64,000 nucleotides of DNA from a virus (IMGVR_UViG_3300006810_000037:1-64000), one strand, 5' to 3'. Positions 33,435 to 40,114 are shown, counted from the first letter of the stretch. Made by a program: numbers and translations. The notes: generated by a model from the sequence alone, not told the origin.

Positions 33435-35121
33435 TGATCATTTGCCCTCTAATTGACTGTAGGAAATCTTGAGCTTCTTGACGTGCAGTAGGGCGACCAC
33501 TTGTTTGAATACGACGCAGCCTTTCGGAAGCTTCAAGAGGTGACATGCGTTGTTGAGCAGCAGGAACCGTTTCTTCAATGATAGTCGTTTTCTTTACAGT
33601 AGGTTCTTCAGAAAGTGTCATTGAAGGAGCAACACGAGCAGGAGGTTGTTCTGAGACTGCCCTGAATTCTGGCCTAACATAATTAGGCACCATTTCAGGT
33701 GAAGGGGCGAAACGTGGAGTTTCTCTGGCGGCAACTTGCTCTTGAATTCTTTTATTTGATGCCTCATTATCATCCAGCATTTGTGCCATGAAGTTTTGCA
33801 TCTGCTCTTGCGCTGCACCTTGAGCTGATGTGTTTTGAAGCGCTTGAGTGTACTTTTGCTCTGGCACTTCTTCCGCCCCACTTAAAATTCGCTTCATGTT
33901 GCTAATTCTCTCTCCTACATTTCGATAAAACCTTGCATCACTTTGTGCAAGGGCTTGCGCTTGTTGTAGGAACATGTCTGCAAGTGAGCCTGAAGTAAAG
34001 CCTGGACCTTGCTCATCCCCTGAATAGATTGCATCCATCTGTTGATCTTGTACGAACGGCTCTCTATTTTTTTGTTGATTATATAATGTTTCACCGCGTA
34101 ATTGACCCTGGAGAAGACCGCCGGAAGTACGAGGCTGATCTACTTCTGGATCTACTACCATCACAGTATCTGGATCAATAGATCCTTTAGAAACTAAATA
34201 CTTAGAAGCAAAGTTACCAAGATCACGTTCGCCTGTCTCAGGATTGGTTGGTAAATTTGCGTAGAAGTTAGCTAAGCTTTCTGCGTCCTCTTCTTTGCGG
34301 GCATCTCGTGCCATGGGTACACCGCCCTTGACTCCATAGGTTTCATTGAAACCCATAGGCTCTCTTGAGAGCAAAGGATTTGAACTACGTTTTGGAGCCA
34401 CGTAAGCAGTCGATCTGCGCTCTGGCTCTGTAAAGGTAACGTCAATTGTTTGACTGGGAGCCTGACTTTGCAGATTACGCATGGCCATTGCTTCCATACC
34501 TGCAGCAACGCCTTTTTCGTAATCACTAGGTTCTTCTGTTCTCTTTGGATAAGAAGCCGCTTCTCTCTCCAGTCCTTTGAGTCGATTCATCATGTCGTCA
34601 TCGACCATTGCACTTAGGTCAGTGACAACCAAACCGGGCATCCGTTCGGCACGCGCTGCTTTGACTAACTCTTCACCTTGACGGGTGCGTTCAGTCATTG
34701 TGGGTTCACTGCCCTTTAATAAACCGTAAGGGGCGTAGCCCTCGATTTGACTCGGTGCTTGCTCTGCTGCACCGGGCCTGGGTGGCGGACTTTCCGGAGG
34801 TTGTTCATTGAAGTTTTGATTCTCTCCCTGTACAGCACCTTTAGGTTGCTTATCAAAGAGTCCATAACCTCTGGCCATTTGATAAGCGTAATTAGCTCCT
34901 GTGCCAATGTTTAATGCTTTCCTTGTAAAATCTCTGAACCGATCGCCTAAATCTTTTTCTTCATCTCTTTTTCTTTGTTCAGGCTCAAAAGCATCGAGCA
35001 GCATGTTGCCTACACTGTTAGCTGCTTGTCCAATGAGAATATTTCTAACCATCCCTCGGTCACCTTCCGCATTGCGCATTGCGAATAAGGTGCCTTCCAT
35101 GCTTGGCTGCTGGTAACGCAT
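33427..35121 (-). CDS. Large Gln/Arg/Pro-rich virion-block protein, 564 aa
   Basis: The N-terminus contains a helical region (VRNILIGQAANSVGNMLLDA) and then long disordered Pro/Glu/Gln/Arg stretches, including a heptad-like helix (AAQEQMQNFMAQMLDDNEAS). It is the second large late protein. No family was recognised; a scaffold-like or ejected protein is possible. Confidence 0.6.
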   Translation of the reverse strand: MRYQQPSMEGTLFAMRNAEGDRGMVRNILIGQAANSVGNMLLDAFEPEQRKRDEEKDLGDRFRDFTRKALNIGTGANYAYQMARGYGLFDKQPKGAVQGENQNFNEQPPESPPPRPGAAEQAPSQIEGYAPYGLLKGSEPTMTERTRQGEELVKAARAERMPGLVVTDLSAMVDDDMMNRLKGLEREAASYPKRTEEPSDYEKGVAAGMEAMAMRNLQSQAPSQTIDVTFTEPERRSTAYVAPKRSSNPLLSREPMGFNETYGVKGGVPMARDARKEEDAESLANFYANLPTNPETGERDLGNFASKYLVSKGSIDPDTVMVVDPEVDQPRTSGGLLQGQLRGETLYNQQKNREPFVQDQQMDAIYSGDEQGPGFTSGSLADMFLQQAQALAQSDARFYRNVGERISNMKRILSGAEEVPEQKYTQALQNTSAQGAAQEQMQNFMAQMLDDNEASNKRIQEQVAARETPRFAPSPEMVPNYVRPEFRAVSEQPPARVAPSMTLSEEPTVKKTTIIEETVPAAQQRMSPLEASERLRRIQTSGRPTARQEAQDFLQSIRGQMING

Positions 35122-35188
35122 TTCTATATCTCTAATATATTTAATATTTTACCGCTGCTAAACTTGTCATGTAAATTACATGCTTATT

Positions 35189-35413
35189 ATGGACGAAAGT
35201 AAACTTTCTGATCGAGTCGCAGGTCTTGAAGATATTAAACAAAAAGCTTTAGATATGGCTGCTGCTGGTGCCGATGACCTTACGGTTCGTGATTTTATTA
35301 CCGATAGTAAAAAAGTACTTGCCTTCGCTGTTCCAGATGAGGATGCGATGCTTAGAGCTGCCGATGCAGCAAAAAGATTTAAGACTATGACTTTTAATGA
35401 CAGCGCTGTTTAG
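35189..35413 (+). CDS. Small acidic protein on the opposite strand, 74 aa
   Basis: From ATG 35189 the protein reads MDESKLSDRVAGLEDIKQKA and continues as two acidic helices, with codon use like the rest of the phage. It is isolated on the plus strand and followed by a strong terminator, which supports independent transcription. ATG 35180 is an alternative. It might be a regulator or inhibitor; the function is unknown. Confidence 0.6.
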   Translation: MDESKLSDRVAGLEDIKQKALDMAAAGADDLTVRDFITDSKKVLAFAVPDEDAMLRAADAAKRFKTMTFNDSAV

Positions 35414-35433
35414 CTTCGCTTAACTCCTTTAAA

Positions 35434-35467
35434 AAAGGTCAGCGCTTTTTAGACTGACCTTTTTTTG
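35434..35467 (+). terminator. Rho-independent terminator after the small acidic gene
   Basis: A 9-bp stem AAAGGTCAG with CTGACCTTT, separated by an 11-base loop, is followed by a T run. It lies 20 bp after the plus-strand stop codon. The hairpin also contains the end of the convergent minus-strand gene (35439), so terminator and coding sequence share bases. Confidence 0.85.
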
Positions 35468-35573
35468 TTTGTTTATTAAATAAAGCTGTATTCGGATTAG
35501 CCTTTGGTTTGCCTTTAGGTTTTTGAACCAAAGACCTTAGTTTGCGCAGATCGTAATAATCCGGATTAGCCAT
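35439..35573 (-). CDS. Small basic protein, 44 aa
   Basis: This frame runs from ATG 35573 to TGA 35439. The peptide begins MANPDYYDLRKLRSL and is Lys/Pro/Asn-rich afterwards, ending GQSKKR. It has the same spacing and style as the other small basic late genes. Its last codons overlap the plus-strand terminator. Confidence 0.6.
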   Translation of the reverse strand: MANPDYYDLRKLRSLVQKPKGKPKANPNTALFNKQTKKGQSKKR

Positions 35574-35601
35574 TGTTAATTTCCGCTAATACTATCTTTT
35601 C

Positions 35602-35997
35602 TTATTTTTTTTTGCCATAATCTCTAATACTTTTTTCTTCATTTTTCCGTATTTCTGCTCTTCTTTTTGGAGTTATCCTCCCACTTTCCTTAGCAGAGTC
35701 ACGAGCTTCTCTTAACGCCTTAACAAGGCGTGTGTTTTCAGCAAGTACTTTATTGAATTCTTTCTGATTAGTATCACTTTTAGCCTTTCGTGCTTGTCTT
35801 TCTTCTCTACGCTTTTTCCAATCGGGTCTTCCGGGAGCATTTAACTGTTCTGCAATACTTTTTCCTTTAACGGACTCTCTTCTTTTAGCAGCAGTCTCTT
35901 TAGAAACCTTCACAGGCTTTAATGCATTCTTTACTCTATTATTTTGCTCACGAAGTTTTTTCAAAGCCTCTCTTTTAGTTACTTTTCCGGGTGCCAT
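35602..35997 (-). CDS. Lys/Arg-rich protein, 131 aa, first gene of the late block
   Basis: The protein is strongly basic throughout (KKLREQNNRVKNALKPVKVS, then WKKRREERQARKAKSD). It is the most upstream gene of the minus-strand late block and directly faces the AT-rich strand-switch region, so its 5' flank should contain the late promoter. A DNA-binding virion protein is plausible. Confidence 0.6.
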   Translation of the reverse strand: MAPGKVTKREALKKLREQNNRVKNALKPVKVSKETAAKRRESVKGKSIAEQLNAPGRPDWKKRREERQARKAKSDTNQKEFNKVLAENTRLVKALREARDSAKESGRITPKRRAEIRKNEEKSIRDYGKKK

Positions 35998-36044
35998 GCT
36001 ACTTCTTTTGCTTTTATCTGTATTAATTCTAAAATAATTAACTT

Positions 36045-36345
36045 ATCAGGGCCTTAATAGGGCCTATTTTTTTAAAAAAAATAATTTTTTTTGTTTTTTA
36101 AGGTTAAAATTTGGTTAAAAAAGCTATATATATAGGCCGATTTGGGAAAATATTCTGCTGATCATTCTAGCGCGGGTCTCATTTTTCCCAAACCGAGAGG
36201 AAAAAAAATAAACAGGGGATGTGCCTGTGGATAACCCTGGGGATAACGGGGCCAGGCCTGGGAAATGTGGGGATATCCTGACAATTCCTGGGGAGAAAGA
36301 TGGGGAAATATTAAGATTTCCTGTAGATATCCTGTGGAAAACCAC
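36045..36345. other. Strand-switch region with origin-like repeats
   Basis: Genes point away from this region on both sides. From 36060 to 36130 it is nearly pure A/T with two GGTTAAAA direct repeats. From 36224 to 36341 the plus strand has six copies of CCTG(T/G)GGA(T/A)AA-like repeats starting at 36224, 36236, 36257, 36287, 36320 and 36331, mostly spaced by near multiples of a helical turn. TGTGGATAA at 36226 is an exact DnaA box and TGTGGAAAA at 36333 is the box reported for cyanobacteria. An AT-rich unwinding element beside DnaA boxes is the classic origin design. Confidence 0.55.
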
Positions 36346-36844
36346 CGTTCTAGCTGTGAAAAACGCTGAGATCCATTGCGGCGCAAGGAGTTTCCTCAAT
36401 TCCACAGGTGAGCCGGGCATGTATGTGGATGGTGTATGATCGCGCACGCATTCCTATGTGTTCGACGGAATGGTTGCAGCACTGCCGCTGATGGCCTATA
36501 GTGGATTCATCGGGGACGCCACGGGCTCTCCGGTCAATCGGTTGACAGGTCCGCCGGATCTGCTACGATTGAACCAAGCGAGGCGGGTGACAGCCGCAGC
36601 GCTACAGTTATCCGAGCAGGTCACCACCCTGCGCACCTAGACAATTGAAGAAGAGTACCGGCACCGATTGGTTGCAGGTGGGCGAACTAGAGCCAGCCCC
36701 AGTCCGGCCCGGATGCGCGTGACACCGATGGTGTGTGTCACAGCCAGGGGGAGACATCCTCTGTAGCTGAAACGTAGGCTTTTTGTAAGCTGATGGTAGG
36801 CAAATTGTGCGGAGTGGCAGCCGCAGCGGACTCATAGATTCACC
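36346..36844. other. GC-rich non-coding region
   Basis: These 500 bp are much richer in G+C than the rest of the window and contain no convincing gene; the only longer frame (36458-36640, GTG start) has no SD, no recognisable product and no coupling to neighbours. A hairpin, GTGACAC with GTGTCAC, lies at 36719-36741. The stretch leads into the tRNA-like element. It may be the upstream half of a control region, or imported DNA. Confidence 0.5.
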
Positions 36845-36893
36845 GTTCCCGGTCCCAAGGGGGGACTGTGCAGGTTCGAGTCCTGCCGGGATC
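36845..36893 (+). ncRNA. tRNA-like three-way junction
   Basis: GTTCCCG (36845-36851) pairs with CGGGATC (36887-36893) at six of seven positions and encloses two hairpins: GTCCC/GGGAC and a perfect T-arm, GCAGG-TTCGAGT-CCTGC, whose loop fits the T-psi-C consensus. Upstream bases resemble parts of a class II tRNA (AGCGGACT), but no complete anticodon or D arm folds. It is either a decayed tRNA-Leu-like gene or a tRNA mimic at the 5' end of the early operon. Confidence 0.5.
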
Positions 36894-36894
36894 C

Positions 36895-36941
36895 TTGGCA
36901 GCAGTAATGTTGTCAATTGTCCTATCACCACTAAGACAATG
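36895..36941 (+). promoter_or_regulatory. Leader A: hairpin plus constant linker
   Basis: The hairpin TTGGCAGC-AGTAAT-GTTGTCAA is followed by the linker TATCACCACTAAGACA and the ATG of the next gene. The same hairpin with compensating base changes and the same linker recur before the genes at 37200 and 37642. There is no Shine-Dalgarno sequence, so the linker is the likely ribosome-recognition feature. Confidence 0.6.
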
Positions 36942-37112
36942 ATTTCTTTTTCTAAAGTTGAAGCTGATTTTCTTTCTCATTGCATGGAAATTTTCGCTGA
37001 TACTTTCAAGGAAGGTGAAGAGATGAACTTCACTGATTATGATCGTGAGAATATTCTTATGAATCATCTTCAGATTGAAGAACTTTATCGGAAACTTCAA
37101 ACATTAAGCTGA
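36939..37112 (+). CDS. Small acidic protein, first gene of the early operon
   Basis: ATG 36939 lies directly after the constant linker, which decides the start; a longer frame from 36807 would translate the tRNA-like element and is rejected. The 57-residue protein is helical and acidic (EIFADTFKEGEEMNFTDYD). The stop overlaps the next structured leader. Function unknown. Confidence 0.65.
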   Translation: MISFSKVEADFLSHCMEIFADTFKEGEEMNFTDYDRENILMNHLQIEELYRKLQTLS

Positions 37113-37202
37113 TCCGTTCAAGCGGGTCCGGAGTGTGCAATCCCTCCGGCAGTTATTGTCAGCAGCAATGCTGACATTCGTTCTATCACCACTAAGAACA
37201 TG
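37106..37202 (+). promoter_or_regulatory. Leader B: structured intercistronic element
   Basis: This 97-nt element contains three consecutive hairpins: CCG-TTCAAG-CGG (T-loop-like), CCGGAG/CTCCGG with a 10-base loop, and TGTCAGC/GCTGACA. It then has the linker TATCACCACTAAGAAC joined to ATG 37200. It matches leader C at 93 of 97 positions, with the differences concentrated in or near the third hairpin and keeping it paired. It starts inside the stop codon context of the preceding gene. Confidence 0.75.
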
Positions 37203-37535
37203 CCTGTTAACAATCCAGACTTACTCTGTGCTTACGGAAGTATGACTGAGCGTCAACAGAAACGCTATGACAACTTGAAAGTTGAGCATAGATATGCACG
37301 TTTCTGTGCAGACAATGATCGTAACGGAAACCCTCGGAGAATCTGGGTGGTTTCTAACGACAAAGGTGAGGCATTATTTGCCTGGGATGAAGGTTACCAT
37401 GGCCGCAATTGTGTGCCGGGTAGTTTACGTCGATCCTTCGATGATCATTCTGTAAGGGTAGATTGTAACGTCGCGACTTATCAAATGTTGAAGAAGTTAC
37501 CCTCCCCTGAATTCGTACCTAATTTCAATTGGTAA
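37200..37535 (+). CDS. Hypothetical early protein, 111 aa
   Basis: The protein has an alpha/beta composition (RRIWVVSNDKGEALFAWDEG, then YHGRNCVPGSLRRSFDDHSV). The N-terminus DLLCAYGSMTERQQKRYDNL is helical. It has no recognised domain. It is the second gene of the ribozyme-spaced operon, with its start fixed by leader B. Confidence 0.65.
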   Translation: MPVNNPDLLCAYGSMTERQQKRYDNLKVEHRYARFCADNDRNGNPRRIWVVSNDKGEALFAWDEGYHGRNCVPGSLRRSFDDHSVRVDCNVATYQMLKKLPSPEFVPNFNW

Positions 37536-37547
37536 TTACCATATTGA

Positions 37548-37644
37548 AAGCTGTTCCGTTCAAGCGGGTCCGGAGTGTGCAATCCCTCCGGCAGTTATTG
37601 TCAGCAGCAATGCTGGCAATTGTTCTATCACCACTAAGAACATG
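37548..37644 (+). promoter_or_regulatory. Leader C: structured intercistronic element
   Basis: This is a near-identical second copy of leader B with four substitutions in 97 nt. The third hairpin extends to TTGTCAGC/GCTGGCAA, with a U.G pair where leader A has G.U and leader B has U-A. This covariation supports a functional RNA fold. The element ends at ATG 37642. Confidence 0.75.
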
Positions 37645-37863
37645 GAGAAACCACTGATCACATCTGAGAGAATCCCTCACGATTGTGGACACTATCACGA
37701 GAGAATTTATAACCACGATACAATCGTGGCCTATATCTTGAGTGAACCTGGAAAGGGTACATATTGCTTCGTTAACAACGAAGATCAAATGTGCTGGAAA
37801 GGTTATGCAACCGTGGCTGATGCCAAGGAAGCATTCTTCAAACTCCGTCCTGATCTTAATTAA
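37642..37863 (+). CDS. Hypothetical early protein, 73 aa
   Basis: This small alpha/beta protein contains His/Cys residues (HDCGHYHERIYNHDTIVAYI) and a helical end (ATVADAKEAFFKLRPDL). It is third in the operon, between leader C and hammerhead ribozyme 1. Function unknown. Confidence 0.65.
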   Translation: MEKPLITSERIPHDCGHYHERIYNHDTIVAYILSEPGKGTYCFVNNEDQMCWKGYATVADAKEAFFKLRPDLN

Positions 37864-37864
37864 T

Positions 37865-37926
37865 GACGAAACTATCCCTCCGGGGATAGTCTCCGGACTT
37901 GGCATGTCCGGACTGATGAGTCTGCC
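37865..37926 (+). ncRNA. Type II hammerhead ribozyme 1
   Basis: All core elements are present in type II order: GAC (stem II), GAAA (37868-37871), stem III CTATCCC-TCCG-GGGATAG, the cleavage triplet GTC ending at 37891, stem I TCCGGAC/GTCCGGA with loop TTGGCAT, CTGATGA (37913-37919), and GTC closing stem II. The loop I bases GGCA can pair with TGCC after stem II, the expected tertiary contact. It starts two bases after the upstream stop, so cleavage would separate the two cistrons. Confidence 0.9.
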
Positions 37927-37950
37927 ACTTGTTCAATCACCACTAAGAAC

Positions 37951-38712
37951 ATGTCAAGTAACGGTTACGTTCTACAGCGCGGACTTTCACCTATCAATGG
38001 TGAACCTTTCGTTGTAATCATGACAATGAAGTCTTCAAATAAGAAGACCAGTAATATGATCCAGGTCTGGATATTGCATGAGGATGTTAATCCTGTTGAT
38101 GCAATTAAATCAGGCTTAGATGAAACTATATGTGGATATTGTTCACATCGTTTTCGTCTACATCCTGATGGCAAGTTACATAGGACTTGTTATGTGAATC
38201 CAGGTCAAGCACCATTATCTATCTGGCGTGCATACAAGAGGGGTTTATACCCAGGCATTAACAGCTGCTTTAATGTTGTCCGGTTATTATCGGGCCGTCA
38301 TATTAGATGGGGTGCTTATGGGGATCCTTCTGTGATCGACCCTTCTATTGTGAAATCTTTCAATGAGAAAGCTGAGGGCCACACTGGATACACTCATCAA
38401 TGGAAGCATTCATTTGCTGATGCTTTCATAGGTGTGTTCCAGGCATCATGTGATTCTTTCGGTGATTATCTTGAGGCCTCTTCTAAGGGGTGGAAATGTT
38501 TCTCAGTTGTTAACAAGGGCGATACCAATGTGGCTAACATCGGCAAGCTATGTCCGACTGAGGTTCCAAACTCACAAGCTAAGTGTCAATCATGCACTCT
38601 ATGTGATGGTTCAAAGACTGATATTTTCATCCCTGCTCATGGCACGGGTGGCAAATTAGTCTCCTATGTAAGCCAAGATGTGCACGAGCTTTCTGAGCTG
38701 CTGTTCAATTGA
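37951..38712 (+). CDS. Phage protein with Cys/His cluster (DUF7227-like)
   Basis: The pattern NGYVLQRGLSPINGEPFVVI, then SSNKKTSNMIQVWIL, CGYCSHR, RTCYVNPGQAPLSIWRAYKR and later KCQSCTLCDG matches a protein widespread in phages of actinobacteria and cyanobacteria that I recall as DUF7227. The Cys/His sets suggest zinc binding. Its function is not known. It is the largest product of the ribozyme-spaced operon, and its start follows the constant linker at 37936-37950. Confidence 0.7.
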   Translation: MSSNGYVLQRGLSPINGEPFVVIMTMKSSNKKTSNMIQVWILHEDVNPVDAIKSGLDETICGYCSHRFRLHPDGKLHRTCYVNPGQAPLSIWRAYKRGLYPGINSCFNVVRLLSGRHIRWGAYGDPSVIDPSIVKSFNEKAEGHTGYTHQWKHSFADAFIGVFQASCDSFGDYLEASSKGWKCFSVVNKGDTNVANIGKLCPTEVPNSQAKCQSCTLCDGSKTDIFIPAHGTGGKLVSYVSQDVHELSELLFN

Positions 38713-38716
38713 TCTC

Positions 38717-38778
38717 GACGAAACTATCCCTCCGGGGATAGTCCTAGGGTTTAGCATCCCCTAGCTGATGAGTCTGCC
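38717..38778 (+). ncRNA. Type II hammerhead ribozyme 2
   Basis: The core is identical to ribozyme 1: GAC, GAAA (38720-38723), stem III CTATCCC-TCCG-GGGATAG, GTC ending at 38743, CTGATGA (38765-38771) and GTC. Stem I has a different sequence, CTAGGG/CCCTAG, which keeps the pairing by compensatory change. Loop I GCA can pair with TGC at 38775-38777. It begins 4 bp after the upstream stop. Confidence 0.9.
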
Positions 38779-38799
38779 ACTATTCTTTTCAACAATCCA

Positions 38800-39171
38800 A
38801 TGCACAATCACAACATCCTTCGGGCACTTAATGTGCTGTCAATTCTGATCCAAACTAGTTACGAACTAGGCTATGAAACCGGTAAGTTTTACCGGCAACA
38901 CTTACATCATCACGTTGTTTCTGGCATCGCTTTATTAATCACAGTTTGTGTACACTTATATGCAAACCGTAAACGATACAGAAATAAGATAGAGGCTTTG
39001 TTTGTATATCGATACGAAACAACCATTAACCTTGCGCCAGCTGTTCATCCTCTGTATGCTTCGATGGAATCATTAATGATTCAAACGAGCAGAGACCTTC
39101 GTGCGATCACTGGCATCAAACGTAAGGTCTCTAAGGTAAGGATGACAGATCAGTACCTTTCCATGGTCTGA
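38800..39171 (+). CDS. Small membrane protein, 123 aa
   Basis: There is one clear hydrophobic helix (VVSGIALLITVCVHLYAN) at about residues 46-63, preceded by a His-rich segment (RQHLHHH) and followed by a basic cytoplasmic-type tail. It is fifth in the operon. The sequence after hammerhead 2 lacks the constant linker. An early membrane-targeted host-takeover protein is possible; the family is unknown. Confidence 0.6.
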   Translation: MHNHNILRALNVLSILIQTSYELGYETGKFYRQHLHHHVVSGIALLITVCVHLYANRKRYRNKIEALFVYRYETTINLAPAVHPLYASMESLMIQTSRDLRAITGIKRKVSKVRMTDQYLSMV

Positions 39172-39181
39172 GCACTGTGAT

Positions 39182-39276
39182 CTGGGCTGCATCTTGGCGT
39201 GACTGTGTGGTGCTTTCGCGCCATGATTCTCTACAGCGTAAGACCCAGGTTTGGGGGGTTGCGCCTACAACTCCCC
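39182..39276 (+). ncRNA. Structured spacer RNA (element R3)
   Basis: CTGGG (39182) pairs with CCCAG (39244-39248) around an inner fold, followed by a strong hairpin GGGGGGTTG/CAACTCCCC (39253-39276). The junction bases GCATC and GTAAG recur inside two other elements at 44349 and 45037. No protein frame fits. The spacer continues with ATCACCACTGAAG, a variant of the linker found before the other genes of this operon. Confidence 0.5.
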
Positions 39277-39337
39277 TAGCATTCAATCAACAAGGCTTCA
39301 TCACCACTGAAGTCTCACACATACATCAACTAAACCC

Positions 39338-39610
39338 ATGATCAATTCATTTCGCCTCGGTAAGAACAAATTTCTCACGCTTGACACGTATTGTCGCCAA
39401 GACTATCCCACAAACACAATGCACTTTTTCCAATCTTTCTTGTCAATTATTGCTGGTATTGGTATTGGAACATTATTAACAGTCGCAGCCCAAAAAGAGA
39501 TTAATAAACATGTTGAAACTACCTGTTATGGACCAGCGGATCAGATTGCATCTGTCCGTTCTTTCATGGGTACAGTCAAGTATTGCGTTAAGGGGGGTAT
39601 CAAGCAATGA
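39338..39610 (+). CDS. Small membrane protein, 90 aa
   Basis: A hydrophobic helix (FFQSFLSIIAGIGIGTLLTV) lies at about residues 30-50, followed by a Cys-containing polar end. ATG 39419 (MHFFQSF) is an alternative start that would put the helix at the N-terminus. The stop overlaps the next ATG by 4 bp. Confidence 0.55.
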   Translation: MINSFRLGKNKFLTLDTYCRQDYPTNTMHFFQSFLSIIAGIGIGTLLTVAAQKEINKHVETTCYGPADQIASVRSFMGTVKYCVKGGIKQ

Positions 39611-39876
39611 AAAGAATCGAACGTATCAAAGCTTTGATCGATGAAGCTGGCTCTAGCTATGTTTCTGTCACCTTTATCAAAAAGGATGGCAGCGAACGTC
39701 AGATGACATTCAATCCAAAGGATGTGAATGACATCAAGGGTACTGGAGACACCAGTAATGTTGACGCGAACATCTTTCGTGTTCGTGATAACAAGATACA
39801 ACAATGGCGTTCATTTGATGCACGTCGTGTGATCAAAATTAAATCCAAAGGAACAATCACTGAATTCAATGACTAA
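39607..39876 (+). CDS. Conserved small phage protein, 89 aa
   Basis: The pattern SYVSVTFIKKDGSERQMTFN, then NIFRVRDNKIQQWRSFDARR, then VIKI is a beta-rich small domain that I recall from many phages. It resembles WYL-type or SH3-type folds in its strand order, but no function is established. ATGA coupling links it to the membrane protein before it. Confidence 0.6.
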   Translation: MKRIERIKALIDEAGSSYVSVTFIKKDGSERQMTFNPKDVNDIKGTGDTSNVDANIFRVRDNKIQQWRSFDARRVIKIKSKGTITEFND

Positions 39877-40114
39877 ATCTAAAGGGTTTGACTGGATGCC
39901 CACCATAATTATGGTGGGCTGTTTCATCCTCGTTCCAGGAGGTGGGTTTCTCTTAGGTGTCTTATGCTCCACCCTTTATTATCTCGGCAGGTTTGTCCTC
40001 GACCTCGCAGCTGACGCGGAAGAGGAAGATAAGAAGCAGACCAAAAGTAAACACACCCATACTGGGCCGTTGCTTCCTAAGCCTCGTCCAAATGTTACCA
40101 GGAATGACTCATGA
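39869..40114 (+). CDS. Small membrane protein with two helices, 81 aa
   Basis: Two hydrophobic stretches (TIIMVGCFILVPGGGFLLGV and TLYYLGRFVLDLA) are followed by an acidic and basic polar tail. The start overlaps the previous gene by 8 bp. It is one of three small membrane proteins in this early segment. A role at the host membrane is inferred. Confidence 0.6.
   Translation: MTKSKGFDWMPTIIMVGCFILVPGGGFLLGVLCSTLYYLGRFVLDLAADAEEEDKKQTKSKHTHTGPLLPKPRPNVTRNDS

Noticed and set aside
36458-36640. 60-codon plus-strand frame in the GC-rich region
   Set aside because: It starts with GTG without a ribosome site, resembles no known protein, and open frames are expected in GC-rich DNA.
36806-36893. Complete class II tRNA
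   Set aside because: The anticodon stem does not pair, the D arm is too short and no full-length acceptor partner exists at the expected distance. Only the T-arm, variable-like arm and a shortened junction fold.
36845-36893. Twister ribozyme, because of CCGGTCCCAAG
   Set aside because: The other conserved twister loops and pseudoknot strands are absent.
37106-37202. Glutamine riboswitch (glnA or downstream-peptide type), because of CGTTCA
   Set aside because: The conserved GGAAGTAGG part is missing and the hairpin order differs.
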